DNA of 64,000 nt. Origin: Prorocentrum cordatum (lineage: Eukaryota > Sar > Dinophyceae > Prorocentrales > Prorocentraceae). Of the stretch, positions 11,595 to 22,172 are shown piece after piece. The translations under genes and the position numbers were made by a program. Numbering within the stretch: position 1 is the first letter of the stretch; each line of letters opens with the position of its first letter. The DNA lies in NCBI GenBank assembly GCA_963575745.1, contig CAUYUJ010014338.1, positions 617,501 to 681,500 of the forward strand, given 5' to 3'. The notes under the pieces were generated by a model. It ran no database searches, was not told the origin of the DNA, and saw only the letters and a program-made list of their open reading frames with translations.

Positions 11595-11768
11595 ATATAT
11601 GAGAAAAAGGGTGGAGGAGGAGGAGGAGGAGGACTGGGAAGAGGAGGGCGAGGAGAAGGAGGAGAAGGAGAAAGAGGAGGAGGGGGAGGAGGTAGAGTCG
11701 CGGCGCGGAGGAGAAGGAAGGAGAGGACCCCACGCGAACGGGAGAGCATATGCGAGAGACAGAGAGGG

Positions 11769-11799
<31 letters not shown>

Positions 11800-11995
11800 A
11801 GAGGAGGAGGAGGAGGAGGAGGGGGAGGAGGAGGAGGAGGACGAGGAGGACGAGGAGGAGGAGAGGGGGAGGAGAAGGAGGAGGAGGAGGAGGGGAGAGG
11901 AGGAGGAGGAGGAGGAGGAGGAGGGGGAGGAGGAGGAGGGGGGGGGAGGGGGAGGGGGGGGGGAGCTCCCAGGAGGATAAGGCGGAGGAGCGGGG
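11595..11995. repeat. GGA polypurine tract
   Basis: About 400 bp of (GGA)n, (GAGGA)n and G-runs, purines on the plus strand. Its complement reads as leucine, serine or proline runs in three frames, none a gene. Confidence 0.9.
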
Positions 11996-13334
11996 GAAGG
12001 CGGCGGAGGAAGATGTAATCGCAGCGCGGAGGGGGGCGAGGAGCAGGGCGAGGAGGAGGGGGGCCCCACAGGAGCAGGAGGGCATTTATGAGAACGAGGG
12101 CTTGGACTGGGTAGGAGGAAGATAAGGACATTGGGATTGAAGGTCCCGTTGCGATGTGAACGGATCCGTCGACCTGGGGATCTACGTTCATCCTCCTCCC
12201 CCCCCCCTCCCCCATCGCCCTCCTTCTCCAGTTCCCCCCCGTGCTCTTAATCATTATCCTCCGCCTCTGCTCGACCCCCCGCCCCCCGCTTGATGCTGGG
12301 GCTGGCGCCCGTCTGGCATGATGGCCCACTTGGCCCGCAGCTCGGCCGGCTCATCTGCGCCCGCGGAGCCGGCCTGGCGGACTGCGCCCTGCTTGGGGCG
12401 ATTGGCCTCTGAAGCCATCCTCGGACTGCTCGGGCCGAGGCTGCAGCAAAAGAGCTTGAGGAGAGGCAGAAGCGCGGAGGTCGAGCATGGCAGTTCCTTT
12501 CCAATATGGCGCTCTCGCCCGAGTGGCCTGGCACTTCAAGCGGGCACGGGGCGGGGCTGTATATATATATATATGGTATAAATATGTACGTGTGTATGTA
12601 TATATATATATATTTGCATAGACATGTATTGTCGTTGGTGCTGCGTTTGCTCTGGTCGGGCGACGCCCCCCCCTCTCGCCCTCCTTTTCCTTTCAATTTT
12701 GGGCCAATATTGCTAATTTTTTTCTCGCGAGCGCCCGCCCCGATGAGACATGTTGCATGATGTGGAGTTGTGGTGTATTTCTGATACACGTTGCATTATT
12801 TGATGGGTGAAGTTGTTTGAAGCGATCGCGGCGATGGTGTCGCGCTGCGCATCTGATGGCGCGTGGCTCGGGGTTATAATATAGGAACGAGTGCTATTGT
12901 TTAGGACCATGATGGCGGGGCTGGAGAATAACCCTTTTAGACCTCTGGGTTTTCCTTCGCGTCGGCCACAATGGCCCGCGCCCGCCGCGACCCGGGAGCG
13001 CTGCCCCGCGCGCAAGTCGGCCAGCAACCCCCCAAGAAGCAAGCGCGAACTGTTCTCGCCCCCAAGCCCTCCCAGGACAAATGGGGCGAGAATGCGCCGT
13101 TCTCGGTTGCTCCCTTGGGGCTCAAATCCGAGCGATTTGAAAATGATGCCCCGGCGTGGGCGAAAGCAATCTCTTCTTCCCGCTGGCGTTGCCCCGCATT
13201 GTTGCGAAGCGCGGTGGGCGTTACCTGTCGCCGGCAGCTCGTCCGTCATCGTGATTTCGCTGTATTATTTCATCGAACGGGCCGAATGCGCCTCGCCCCA
13301 AGCGTCCGCCACCGTGCCCCGAGGCGCGGAGCTG
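11996..13334. other. No confident gene; TATA microsatellite
   Basis: Unassigned sequence. A (TA)n/TGTATA microsatellite lies at about 12,557-12,615. Open frames on both strands lack motifs and overlap one another. Confidence 0.4.
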
Positions 13335-13620
13335 GCGTTCTAACAGACCATGTTAGATCGGGGAATGAGCACTAACAGCCCATGCTAGAACTCGATTTGA
13401 GCTCTAACATCTCATGTTCGATCTCGATTGGAGCTCGAACGTCCCATGCTGAATCTCGGTTTGAGCTCTTACATCCCAGGTTAGATCTCGTCTTCAACTC
13501 TAACATCCCATGTCAGATCTCGACGCGCGTTTGCTTGGCCATTCTTAGAACTCGATTGGGTCCCGTCAGCCAATGAGAACGCAATGTTAAGTTCGAACCG
13601 CACCGCGCTAGAACTCGAAC
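13335..13620. repeat. 32-bp hairpin satellite, block 4
   Basis: About nine units of the ATCTCGATTTGAGCTC / AACATCCCATG repeat, the most distal of the four blocks. Confidence 0.8.
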
Positions 13621-13854
13621 CAGGGCGAGGGGGGGGGCGTGCCCAGCCAACAACAATGACGCCCGCGACTCATCGCCCGGGCGGCGTGGCGAACGGGCCG
13701 AAGGCCACTGGAATCCGCCGCCCGCGGTGGATTCATCGCAGGGGCGCCTGGCTCGCAGGATTTCTATATTCTGGTCGGGGTTCGTTTGCCGAAAGAACTC
13801 CCCCTGCGGCTTCGGCCCGCCCCGCCAGCTGCCCGCCCCATCGGCCCCTTCGCT

Positions 13855-14300
13855 CGGGGCGGCCCAAGATGGCCTCCAAGATGCCTCCAAGACGGCGAAG
13901 GTGGCCTTCAAGACAGCGAAGATGGCCTCTCGACGCCTCCAAGACGGCCCAAGATGCACCCGAGACGGCCTCAGATAGCCCCAAGATGGCCCGAGACGGC
14001 CCAGGGGGCTCCCAAGAGGCCCCCAACAAGCCCCCAAGACGGCCTAGGGGGCCCCCAAGAGGTCCTCTTGAAATGCCCGAAGAGGCCGCAATCATTGATT
14101 TCCTTCTGGCGTTTAAAAGATTGCGGGGCTCGCGCCTTCTGGGCCCCCCGAAGGCCCCAGGCGGCCAAAGAGGCCCCCGAGGCCACCCCGCGATCGCCCT
14201 AGAGGCCTCCTAGATGGCCCCGCGACGGCCCAAGAGGTCCAAGAGATGGCCCCGAGAGGGTCCAGGAGTGCTCCGGAGCTTCTCGAAAGGCCCCATGCGT
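13855..14300 (+). repeat. CAAGACGGCCC repeat, block 1
   Basis: Degenerate short repeat of CCAAGATGGCC / CCAAGACGGCC / AGGCCCCC, interrupted by a non-repeat core near 14,085-14,130 (TTGATTTCCTTCTGGCG). Traces continue to about 14,640. The same repeat occurs at 26,990-27,650 in this orientation and at 23,320-23,900 and 43,215-44,780 in the opposite one. Confidence 0.7.
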
Positions 14301-15868
14301 CTTCCTCCTCCTCCTCCCTCTCATGTTTCCCCCCTCTTCTCCTTTGGCCTGCGCCCCCTCAAACTCCGACGGGTCCCCGCGACGACCAGTGGAAGACGCG
14401 GTCCAACAACTTGGCCAAGATCAGACCCGGCGCTTATAGCGAGCGTTTCGGCTGGGACATCCTGACACAAGCGAGACATTGGAGACGCATGAGACAAGGT
14501 GGCTTCCGAAACGGCCAGGATTGCCAAAGATGGCCCCATAACTGGTCCAACGCGGCCCGAACATTGCCGGATCTGGCCCTCAGGAGGGCCCAAAGACGGC
14601 CCCGAGACGGTCAAACGCGGACTCCAAGACGGAAGAGCTATCATCATGACGGCCAAGAGGTTCCTATGAGCCACCTCTTCCTCCACGTTTCCCATATCAC
14701 CCTCCTCTCTTTTCCAAATCCCACCCGGCACTCATGCGCCCCCGAGTGCCCCCCGACATGTTTCCCCGGCAGCTCGGGGAAAGCGCGCGCGAATGCCGCG
14801 GTTGCACTTTGCCCCGACACACGTCTGCGCGGGCGCTGGGCGATGCATAAACTCGCCGCAGCGACTTCGGAAACCAACGTCAATGACATCTTCGACGCCA
14901 GACGAGCCGGCTGTCATGGAAGAACAATGCGTTCCCGAATGCGGTGCCAGAACATATAAACGCAAACCCCCGACGACGCCGAGACGGCCCTCGAAGGCCC
15001 CCAGGGCCCCGAACTACCCGACCCCATGTTGGGCGAGCCCAAAGCCTGTCCAGGGAGAGCCCCAAGATAAGCGAGAGAAACCAGATCGGCGTCCTCACTC
15101 AATTCATTCTCGCCCACGCGTTCCGAGATCAGACCGCCCGCGTTCTGGGGTCTAATATCCTTGCTGATTGAGCGAATCAGCCTCGAATCGTAGGATCTGT
15201 AATAAACGTGACTTGAAGAGGAGTAATGAAGACCATGGGAATACACTACTGCCCAAAGGATTGAGACTGGACTCGCCCGTTAGTTCCGTTCGCAATGAAT
15301 TGACGCAATGAACAATGTTGGAAGCTTAACTGCATCCCCCGAACCCTCTGACCCCAACCCACTTTGAAGTCACTACATATACAGCAACGTGTTGCAAGGG
15401 GAAATGCGCGTGAGAAAAATGTGCAAAACGCGGTGGCCGCTGCGTTGTCGCCCGCAATCTGGCGCCACAAATCTACATGAATGCGATCGTGCATGGACGA
15501 GCCAGAAGCCGCAGAGCAGAAACTCCGTTTCTACGCAACTTTTCTTTTGGTCGGCGGGTCGGGGGCGGGCCCCTTCCGGCCACGGGCTAGGCGGGGCGCG
15601 CGAAGCCCTACCTGGGGAGACAAGGCACGGGCGGGCGGGGCCTCAGGCGGCCGGGGGGCGCAGAGAACAGGCGGCGCCGAAGATCTCGCAAAGCTTCTAC
15701 GCCACGAGCAGCCGAGCCAAAATGAACGCGGTGCAAGAGCCTGCCCCGCGGAGAAAACGCGACAGCGAGGCCCGCGCCGTCGCCGCTCGAGGACGCAAGA
15801 ATCTGCTCGGGAGCGCGCCTTCAAGCGCGGCCCGAAAGCTGTTCCGAGGATGAGCCTGCCACTGCTAC
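14300..15868. other. No confident gene
   Basis: Mixed unique sequence with scattered remnants of the CAAGACGGCC repeat to about 15,060. No coherent reading frame, RNA gene or element end was recognised. Confidence 0.35.
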
Positions 15869-15894
15869 TGCTGCTGCTACTACACTACTACTAT

Positions 15895-15987
<93 letters not shown>

Positions 15988-16016
15988 TACTACTACTACT
16001 ACTACGACTCCTAGAC
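15868..16016 (+). repeat. (TAC)n-(GAC)n-(TAC)n compound microsatellite
   Basis: A run of TAC triplets changes cleanly to GAC triplets at about 15,937 and back to TAC at about 15,985. In one plus frame this is a Tyr-Asp-Tyr homopolymer series; I do not consider it a gene. Confidence 0.9.
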
Positions 16017-16084
16017 GGCGGTTTCCAAAAAGCCACCCCCTCCTACTCCTGATCCTTCGCCGTCGCCCTCATCCTCGCCCTCAT

Positions 16085-16345
16085 TCTCAGCCCCCCCTAA
16101 TCATCGCCCCCCCCCCCCCGCCCCCCTTCCCCCGGCCCGCCCCCCCGCGCGCCCGTTGCCCCCCCGCGTGTCCCCCGAAAGATTTCCAGACCGACTCGCG
16201 CGCCCCATGGTCCGACAACCCGACCGAGCTCTAGCCCGACTCTCGGCCGCATAAGCGCGCCCCCCAAAGGCGGGGGGCGGCGGCGATCCGCGGCGGGGGC
16301 GCCGTCGATAAAGCGCCAGCTCGGGGGGGGGGGGGGGGGGCGTTG
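16085..16345. repeat. C-rich and G-rich low complexity
   Basis: C-runs at 16,107-16,150 and a G-run at 16,322-16,340 with GC-rich sequence between them. No gene. Confidence 0.5.
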
Positions 16346-16389
16346 ATGTCGCAGCCAGGGGCGCGCTGGGGCCCGCCCCATCGCGCCCG

Positions 16390-17190
16390 CGTCTCATCTC
16401 GCGCACGCCCGCGCAAGTTCGCGCCCAGTTCCCCGCCTGCCGTCTGGTGCGCGCGACGGGCGCAGTCCTCCAGCATGGAAGCCTCGCCCTTGCCGCCCAG
16501 GGCCCGCGGGGCCCCCCGCGCCCCGATCGCCCGCTCCACGATCCAGGGCCATTCGGGGCCCACCTGTTCCAGCCACCCTGCCCGGGTGCCGTAGCTCGGG
16601 GGAAATTCCAGGACCTTCGGAATGCGCCGCAACGCGGTGCCAATTTCAACTCGGCACGCGCGGTCGAGACCGCCCGCGGCCAAACGAAGGACAGGAATCC
16701 GCTGCGTCGCAAGCTTCTCGAAATAAGCCATTGCGGGCCTTCGGCGCCGCTGAGACGACCCCAAAGCATCGCGGTCGCCCCCGGGAAGCGCGCCCCGCCA
16801 CGCAATTGAAACAATCGAAGAAAGTGGGCGTCTCCAAGACTGCACGGGCGGCGACCGCTGCGCGACAACCAGGGCGCTGGTCGGCGGTGCGGACGACGAC
16901 GGGCGCGGGCGCCGCGGCTGTTGCAGCTGCTGCAACTGTTGCGGCCGTCTTGGGGGAAGCTGAAACGGGGGCGCAATGCTGCGAGGTTTCCGCTCGGACC
17001 CGCTGTTTCCACGCCGCTTCTGCTGCCTGGCGCGCCATGCCCGGCGCGCGGCGCGCGCTGTTTGCGCGACGGCCGAAAGTCCCAATGCCTTGGCCAATGG
17101 CGGATTGGCTCCGCGGGCCCCTGAACGCCGAGCAAAACAAGCAGATTGCAAGTCTACCACCGGCGCTCCCCATCCCTGTTTCAGCGTTCT
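16390..17190 (-). other. Weak minus-strand coding candidate
   Basis: A long minus-strand frame contains a protein-like middle part at about 16,730-16,430 (MAYFEKLATQRIPVLRLAAG, then WLEQVGPEWPWIVERAIGAR). No family is recognised; the high GC content favours chance open frames. It could be a fragment of a repeat-derived or retroelement gene. Confidence 0.22.
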
Positions 17191-17324
17191 GAGTTACGTA
17201 ATGGGTTCGTCGCAATCAGAGAGGCGCTCCGCTTCTTTTTCTGTTTTCACAATTTGCAAGCGCCGCGCGACCCGACATGCGTTGGGTAGTTGTGGTCGGC
17301 GACGTGCTCCTTCAGAGTCATGGG

Positions 17325-17850
17325 GCCAATGTCGAACGTCTCGACTGCTCTGCTCGGCGCGGCCTTCGCCTCCGCCTTCGCCTTCGCTGTTGCGGCGGCG
17401 GCTGACTCGCCGTTGGAACGGGGGCCCTGTTCGGAGCCGCTGTTGGGGCCGTCGTTGAGGCCGTCGGCCTCGGCAACTCCGCCCGCGCTGGTAGCCCCGC
17501 ATGCGTCGGCAACTCCGTCGGCGTCGTCGGCGTCGGAAACTGCGCCGGCGTCGGCGCCCGAGCTGCAGCCGCGGCTCGACGGGGCCGCTCTCGACGAGGC
17601 CGCCCTCGACGAGGTCGCAGTGCTCGAGGGGGCCGCTCTCGACGAGGTCGCCCTCGACGCGGCCGCGGGGTTCGAGGGGGCCGCTTTCGACGAGGCCGCC
17701 CTCGCCGAAGCCGCGGGGCTCGAGGGGGCCGCGTGGCTGGAGGAGGCCGCAGGCTCAGGGCTCGAGGAGACCGCCCTCGCCGAAGTCGCGGGGCTCGAAG
17801 GGGCCGCGCGGCTCGACGAGGCCGGGCGGCTCGAAGGGCTCGACGTGGTT
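17325..17850. repeat. GAGGCCGCCCTCGACGAGG minisatellite
   Basis: Imperfect repeats of about 30 bp built from CTCGACGAGG and GGGGCCGC, clearest at 17,575-17,840. A plus frame reads Ala/Leu/Glu/Asp-rich and a minus frame Ala/Ser-rich repeats. The minus frame ends in a less repetitive C-terminus (ETFDIGPMTLKEHVADHNYP at about 17,345-17,285), so a repeat-rich minus-strand gene is possible but unproven. Confidence 0.6.
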
Positions 17851-17929
17851 TTGAGCCAAAAGCTACGGATGTTGATCGTGTTAATGATAACGCCGATTGT
17901 GGCCCGTAGGACTCGCATCATCACTGCGA

Positions 17930-18035
17930 TCGCCACCATAATCATCACCAATGCCATCACCATCACTCATCACTACGATCGCCACCATCACCATCACTAC
18001 GATCGTCACCGTCACCATCACCATGACCATCGCCA
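17930..18035. repeat. ATCACC/CGATCGCC microsatellite
   Basis: Imperfect CATCACCATCACTACGATCG units; His-rich in one frame. No gene. Confidence 0.7.
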
Positions 18036-18303
18036 AAGTTGGGGGACTCGACTATCTCAAATAAAACCCGCCCAAGTCCAAGCCTGTCAGGGGGGACTCC
18101 AGCGCCAGCGCTCGTAGCGGCGGCACCACGGGCAGTGTGAGGGACCCCGGTGCCGTCGCTCGCGACGCTCTCCTCGTCGCCAGGACCAGCACGGGGAACG
18201 TGGGCGGCATCGCGAACGGCTTGCCGAGGGAGGGCACGAGCACGACGGACGTCGGCAGCACCACGAAATCCGCAGTTCCACCGTCGTCGTCATTGTCAGG
18301 TTC

Positions 18304-19115
18304 TCACTGGGTGCCGGCGGCACCGCAAGGAGGTAGGACATCGAGACCGCCCGTCACCTCCGCCGCCGCTGTCCACCAACGAGCGCCTGCGGCCCCATGC
18401 GGCCTCTCGGCGCGAGATGGGTTCCGAGGTGCTCGCTCAGGCGGCGCACTGTGTGCTGCGCGGCCACGCAGGGCCACCACACACCATGCCAGCGGGGCCG
18501 CGTCCGCAGCCGAGCGCGCCGCGGGCAGCCGGCGGTGCCGCGGCTGAACCAGCGCGCGCCTGCTGCCACGCCGGGGCCGAAGGCCATCGCGCCTCGCCTC
18601 GCGCTGCAAGCGGTTGAGCGCGCGTTGAAGCATGGCACGGACCTCGGCCGCGGCCAGCTGCGGGTGGTGGCGCACCGTGTTGCGCCTGCCCGCCTGCAGG
18701 GCGCTCTTGGGCGCGTCCTGGAGGTCCGCCTCCAGGATGGGCGCCACCAGCGCCGATCGCTCCACGAGGTCGCACTGCAGCGCGGGGTCCTGTTGCGCAG
18801 CCGACCCGTCCGCCGCATCAGGCGCAGCCTCCGAGGCGCGCTGGGCCGCCGAAAGGGTCGCAACGTGGCCTGCCGCCTGGGCATGGCGCCGCTCGGCCTG
18901 CTGCCCGATCACCTGCTTCTCCAGCTCGGTGATCCTCAGGAGCGCCGCAGCAAGGCGGCCCGCAGCCGCCCCAAGGGCAGCACCGCGCCTGACGCGCCTT
19001 GCTGGCGAAAGCGAGCCCGCGCCCGCCGCGCCGTCGGGCTCCTCCGCCGCTCCATGAGCAGCCATGCAGCCTGCCGCAGCCATCCCCAGGGGAGCCATCG
19101 CCGCCGCGGCAGAGA
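18304..19115 (-). other. Weak minus-strand coding candidate with a helical segment
   Basis: An open minus frame of about 270 codons outside the GGA tract. Near 18,970-18,860 it encodes an amphipathic stretch (LAAALLRITELEKQVIGQQA) that could form a coiled coil, followed by an Ala/Arg-rich region (AEVRAMLQRALNRLQREARR near 18,660-18,600). Plus-strand frames are also open. No family recognised; it may be an ORF1-like protein of a retroelement, but that is only a resemblance. Confidence 0.28.
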
Positions 19116-19174
19116 CCCAATGCTGCCGCCTGCCTAGCGCCAACGGCAGGCATGGGCCAAAATGGCTACGGCAG

Positions 19175-19360
19175 GAGGAAGGGGAGGAGGAGGAGGAGGA
19201 GGAGGAGGAGGAGGAGGAGGAGGAGGAGGAGGAGGAGGAGAAGGAAAAGGAGAAGGAGAAGGAGAAGGAGGAGGAGAAGGAGAAGGAGAAGGAGGAGGAG
19301 GAGGAGGAGGAGGAGGAGGAGGACGAGGAGAACGAGGAGGAGGGGGAGGGAGGATGGATC
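19175..19360. repeat. GGA/GAA polypurine tract
   Basis: (GGA)n and (GAAGGA)n, purines on the plus strand. Purine-rich sequence continues weakly to about 19,640. Confidence 0.9.
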
Positions 19361-20040
19361 CCTCCTCCCATCCTCCTCCTCCTCCTGCCCCTGCTCCTGT
19401 CCCTCCGCCCTCATCTTGGAGGGCCAGTAGCTAAATGAAGATAAGTACCTTTTCGACCTTCGCTTCGCGGGGTGGTATGTGGCACGAAGAAAGGACCAGG
19501 CGAAAGACTGCCCCTCGGACTCCACCCGAGGCGAACAGGGGAAGGGGGGAGGAGGAGGAGAGAGGGAGGAGAAAGGAGGTGGGAGGGAGGCGGGAAAAGG
19601 ACGAGGAGGAAGAGGAATGGGGAGAACGGGGGGGGAGGTCCTGGAAGGATACGAGGGCACTGGTCCTCCGCGGGGGCGCGACTCCCTCCCGCCCTCCTCT
19701 TCCCCCTCCCCCATCCCCATTTCTGAACCTTTTCGCGTGATGCGGCAATCGCGACAACGAGTACTTGCAACCTTCGGCTCCTGGTCGCCCCGACCTGGCG
19801 CCGGGCTAACCAAACGCGCTCGGGATGAGAAGCTGGCCCCGGGGAAAAGGTCGAGACCTCTGCCAAGCACGCGCGGTGCAAGAAGAAGAAGAAGAAGAAA
19901 AAACTGAGTGGGAGGTTTTGGATATCCTCATTTGCGAGGCGGGGATATATCCATGACCACCGCATGGGGGATCGATCTTCGGGGATTACAGTCGGCGGCG
20001 GATGTGGATATTTAATATGTATGTATATAGGTGCGCATGA
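19361..20040. other. No gene seen
   Basis: Purine-rich and mixed sequence with a short (GAA)n run at about 19,880-19,900. Nothing recognisable. Confidence 0.4.
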
Positions 20041-20043
20041 CTA

Positions 20044-20240
20044 TATGTACAAACATGCATTCACCCATACATACATACATACAAACATACATACATACAT
20101 ACATACAAACATACATACATACATGCATGCATGCATGCATGCATGCATGCATGCATGCGTGCATACATACACACATACACGCATGCATACATACATACAT
20201 CCATCCATGCATGCATACATACATACATACATACATCTAC
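20044..20240. repeat. ATAC/ATGC tetranucleotide microsatellite
   Basis: (ATAC)n with an internal (ATGC)n run at 20,122-20,160. It abuts the CAAGACTGC motif that starts at 20,244. Confidence 0.9.
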
Positions 20241-20243
20241 ACA

Positions 20244-20300
20244 CAAGACTGCTTCGGCGCTTCGCGCCATCCACCCTGGCCCGTCAGGTTCGGCGCGCAG
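20244..20300 (+). repeat. CAAGACTGC hairpin motif, copy 1
   Basis: CAAGACTGC followed by GGCGCTTCGCGCCAT, in which GGCGC and GCGCC can pair around TTC. Related copies lie at 42,897-42,960 (plus) and 28,205-28,247 (minus), each next to a TA/GTAT-type microsatellite. Confidence 0.6.
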
Positions 20301-20337
20301 GCGGCATAGGGGGCGCAGGAGGGAGATAAGGATATAT

Positions 20338-20615
20338 AAAGAAAGCGAGAGAGAGAGAGAGAGAGAGACGTGTATATAGAGAGAGAGAGAGAGACGACGA
20401 CAAAATAAAGAGAGAGAGAGAGAGAGCTGGAGAGAGAGAGGGAGTGAGAGAGATAAAGAGAACAACAAAGATATATATAGAGAGTGAGAACAACACAAAA
20501 AAAAGAGAGTGAGAGAAAAAGACAGAGAAAGACGGAGAGACAGAGCGAAGGAGAGAGAGAGAGAGAAAGACAGACAGAGAGGGAGACGGAGAAATACAGA
20601 GGGAGAGAGAGACCC
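20338..20615. repeat. (GA)n microsatellite cluster
   Basis: Several GAGAGA runs separated by CAACAAAG, CAACACAAAAAAAAG and GACAGACAG interruptions. Confidence 0.9.
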
Positions 20616-20870
20616 AAACGACGAAGGTCCCTTGATGCCGTTAGCACAATCGTTGTTTATGATCTGTTATATACCACCTGTCCCTCATGCTTTCTCTCCA
20701 TGTTTACTCGTCGTTTGCGAACGCGTCCCATTTACCATTTTACATGTTTACCTAACAGCGAAGACTGATAGGTTTCTAGTGGTCTAAAAAGAGCTCACAG
20801 ATCACTCCACAGGGGGGTCCGGGCAGGTGTTGGGAGTTGCCGGGCGGCAGGGTGCCGGGCTCGTTTTTCG
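20616..20870. other. No gene seen
   Basis: Unique-looking sequence with moderate GC and no recognisable feature. Confidence 0.4.
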
Positions 20871-21372
20871 CCAACAGTCACACACTTCGTGCTCTTCGAC
20901 TTCCCAGAACTCCATTCCCAGGCTCATTCTGAATACCCGGATGCAACAGTCACACACTTCGTGCTCTTCGAGATCCCAGAACGCCATTCCCGGGCCACAT
21001 TTAGAACAACCGGATGAACAGTCACACACTTCGTGCTCTTCGAGTTCCCAGAACTCCATTCCCGGGCCACATTTTGAATGCCCGGAGCCAACTGTAGGCC
21101 ACTTCGTGCTCTTCGAGTTCCCAGAACTCCATTCCCGGGCCACATTTTGAATGCCCGGAGCCAACTGTAGGCCACTTCGTGCTCTTCGAGTTCCCAGAAC
21201 TCCATTCCCGGGCCACATTTTGAATGCCCGGAGCCAACTGTAGGCCACTTCGTGCTCTTCGAGTTCCCAGAACTCCATTCCCGGGCCACATTTTGAATGC
21301 CCGTAGCCAACTGTAGGCAACTTCGTGCTCTTCGACTTCCCAGAACTCCCATTCCTGGGCCACATTTTCAGC
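20870..21372 (-). repeat. 73-bp tandem satellite
   Basis: About seven copies. The central ones repeat exactly every 73 bp (GAGCCAACTG at 21,085, 21,158 and 21,231); the leftmost copies are diverged in the GAGCCAACTGTAGGC part. Conserved blocks are CACTTCGTGCTCTTCGAG and TTCCCAGAACTCCATTCCCG. As 73 is not a multiple of three, the minus-strand open frames cycle through all phases, so the unit is unlikely to be protein coding. Confidence 0.9.
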
Positions 21373-22000
21373 AGGGGCAAGAGCACGACGAGGAGGAGGA
21401 CGAGCAAGACCAGGAGGACGAGGACGAGCAGGAGCAGGACGAGGAGCAGGAGGAGCAGGAGAAGAAGGACGAGCAGGAGGAGGAGGAGGACGAGCAGGAG
21501 GAGGAGGACGACCAGGAGGAGGAGGACGACCAGGAAGAGGAGGAGGAGGAGGAGGAGGAGGAGGGGAGGGGGAGGACTACCAGGAGGAGGAGGAGGAGGA
21601 GGAGGAGGAGGAGGAGGAGGAGGAGGGAGGAGGAGGAGGAGGAGGACGAGGACGAGGAGGAGGAGGAGGGGGGGGAGAGCACCAGGAGGAGGAGAACGAG
21701 GACCACCAGGAGGAGGAGGAGGAGGAGGAGGAGGAGGAGGAGGAGGAGAGAACACCAGGAGGAGGAGGACGAGCAAGACGAGGAGGACGAGAACGAGGAC
21801 GACCAGGAAGAGGAGGAGGAGGAGGAGGAGGAGGAGGGGAGGGGGAGGACTACCAGGAGGAGGAGGAGGAGGAGGAGGAAGAGGAGGAGGAGGACGAGGA
21901 GGAGGAGGACGAGGAGGAGGAGGACGAGCAAGACGAGGAGGACGAGAACGAGGACGAGCAGGAGGAAGAGGAGGAGGAGGAGGAGGAGGAGGAGGAGTGA
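21372..22000. repeat. GGA/ACGAGG polypurine tract
   Basis: About 630 bp of GGA repeats with interspersed GAGCAGGAGG, GGACGACCAGG and GGACTACCAGG variants, giving a loose internal higher-order pattern (similar blocks at 21,540-21,600 and 21,810-21,870). Purines lie on the plus strand. Confidence 0.9.
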
Positions 22001-22172
22001 GGCTGAGGCTGTGACTGCGACTGCCGTGCCGCTGCGACTGTCATCGCGAATGCGACTACGACTGCGGGAACAGCAGAATTCGACAACTGGATTTTCATCT
22101 GAATCTTAAGGGGAATGCTTTCAGATATGCTTCTACACATCGCTGTTAGGTTGCTTTGCCGGGATAATTGAA
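22000..22172 (-). repeat. Dispersed repeat, copy B (inverted copy of 1,775-1,940)
   Basis: Reading the minus strand from 22,172 gives AATTATCCCGGCAAAGCAAC, the TTCCCCTTAAGATTCA block and a CGCATTCGCGATGACAGTCG tail in the same order as copy A. The element has inserted or been copied in both orientations. Confidence 0.65.

Noticed and set aside
11599-12085. Long Glu/Gly-rich plus frames and Leu/Ser/Pro-rich minus frames
   Set aside because: Translations of the GGA tract; the same holds at 19.2, 21.4, 26 and 52 kb.
21295-21320. CCCGTAGCCAACTG resembling the start of the dinoflagellate spliced leader
   Set aside because: Only the first nine or so bases agree with the spliced-leader sequence; the rest belongs to the 73-bp satellite.
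21022-21363. Minus-strand frames reading repeated MWPGNGVLGTRRARS-like units
   Set aside because: The 73-bp period rotates through frames; this is a satellite and not a repeat protein.
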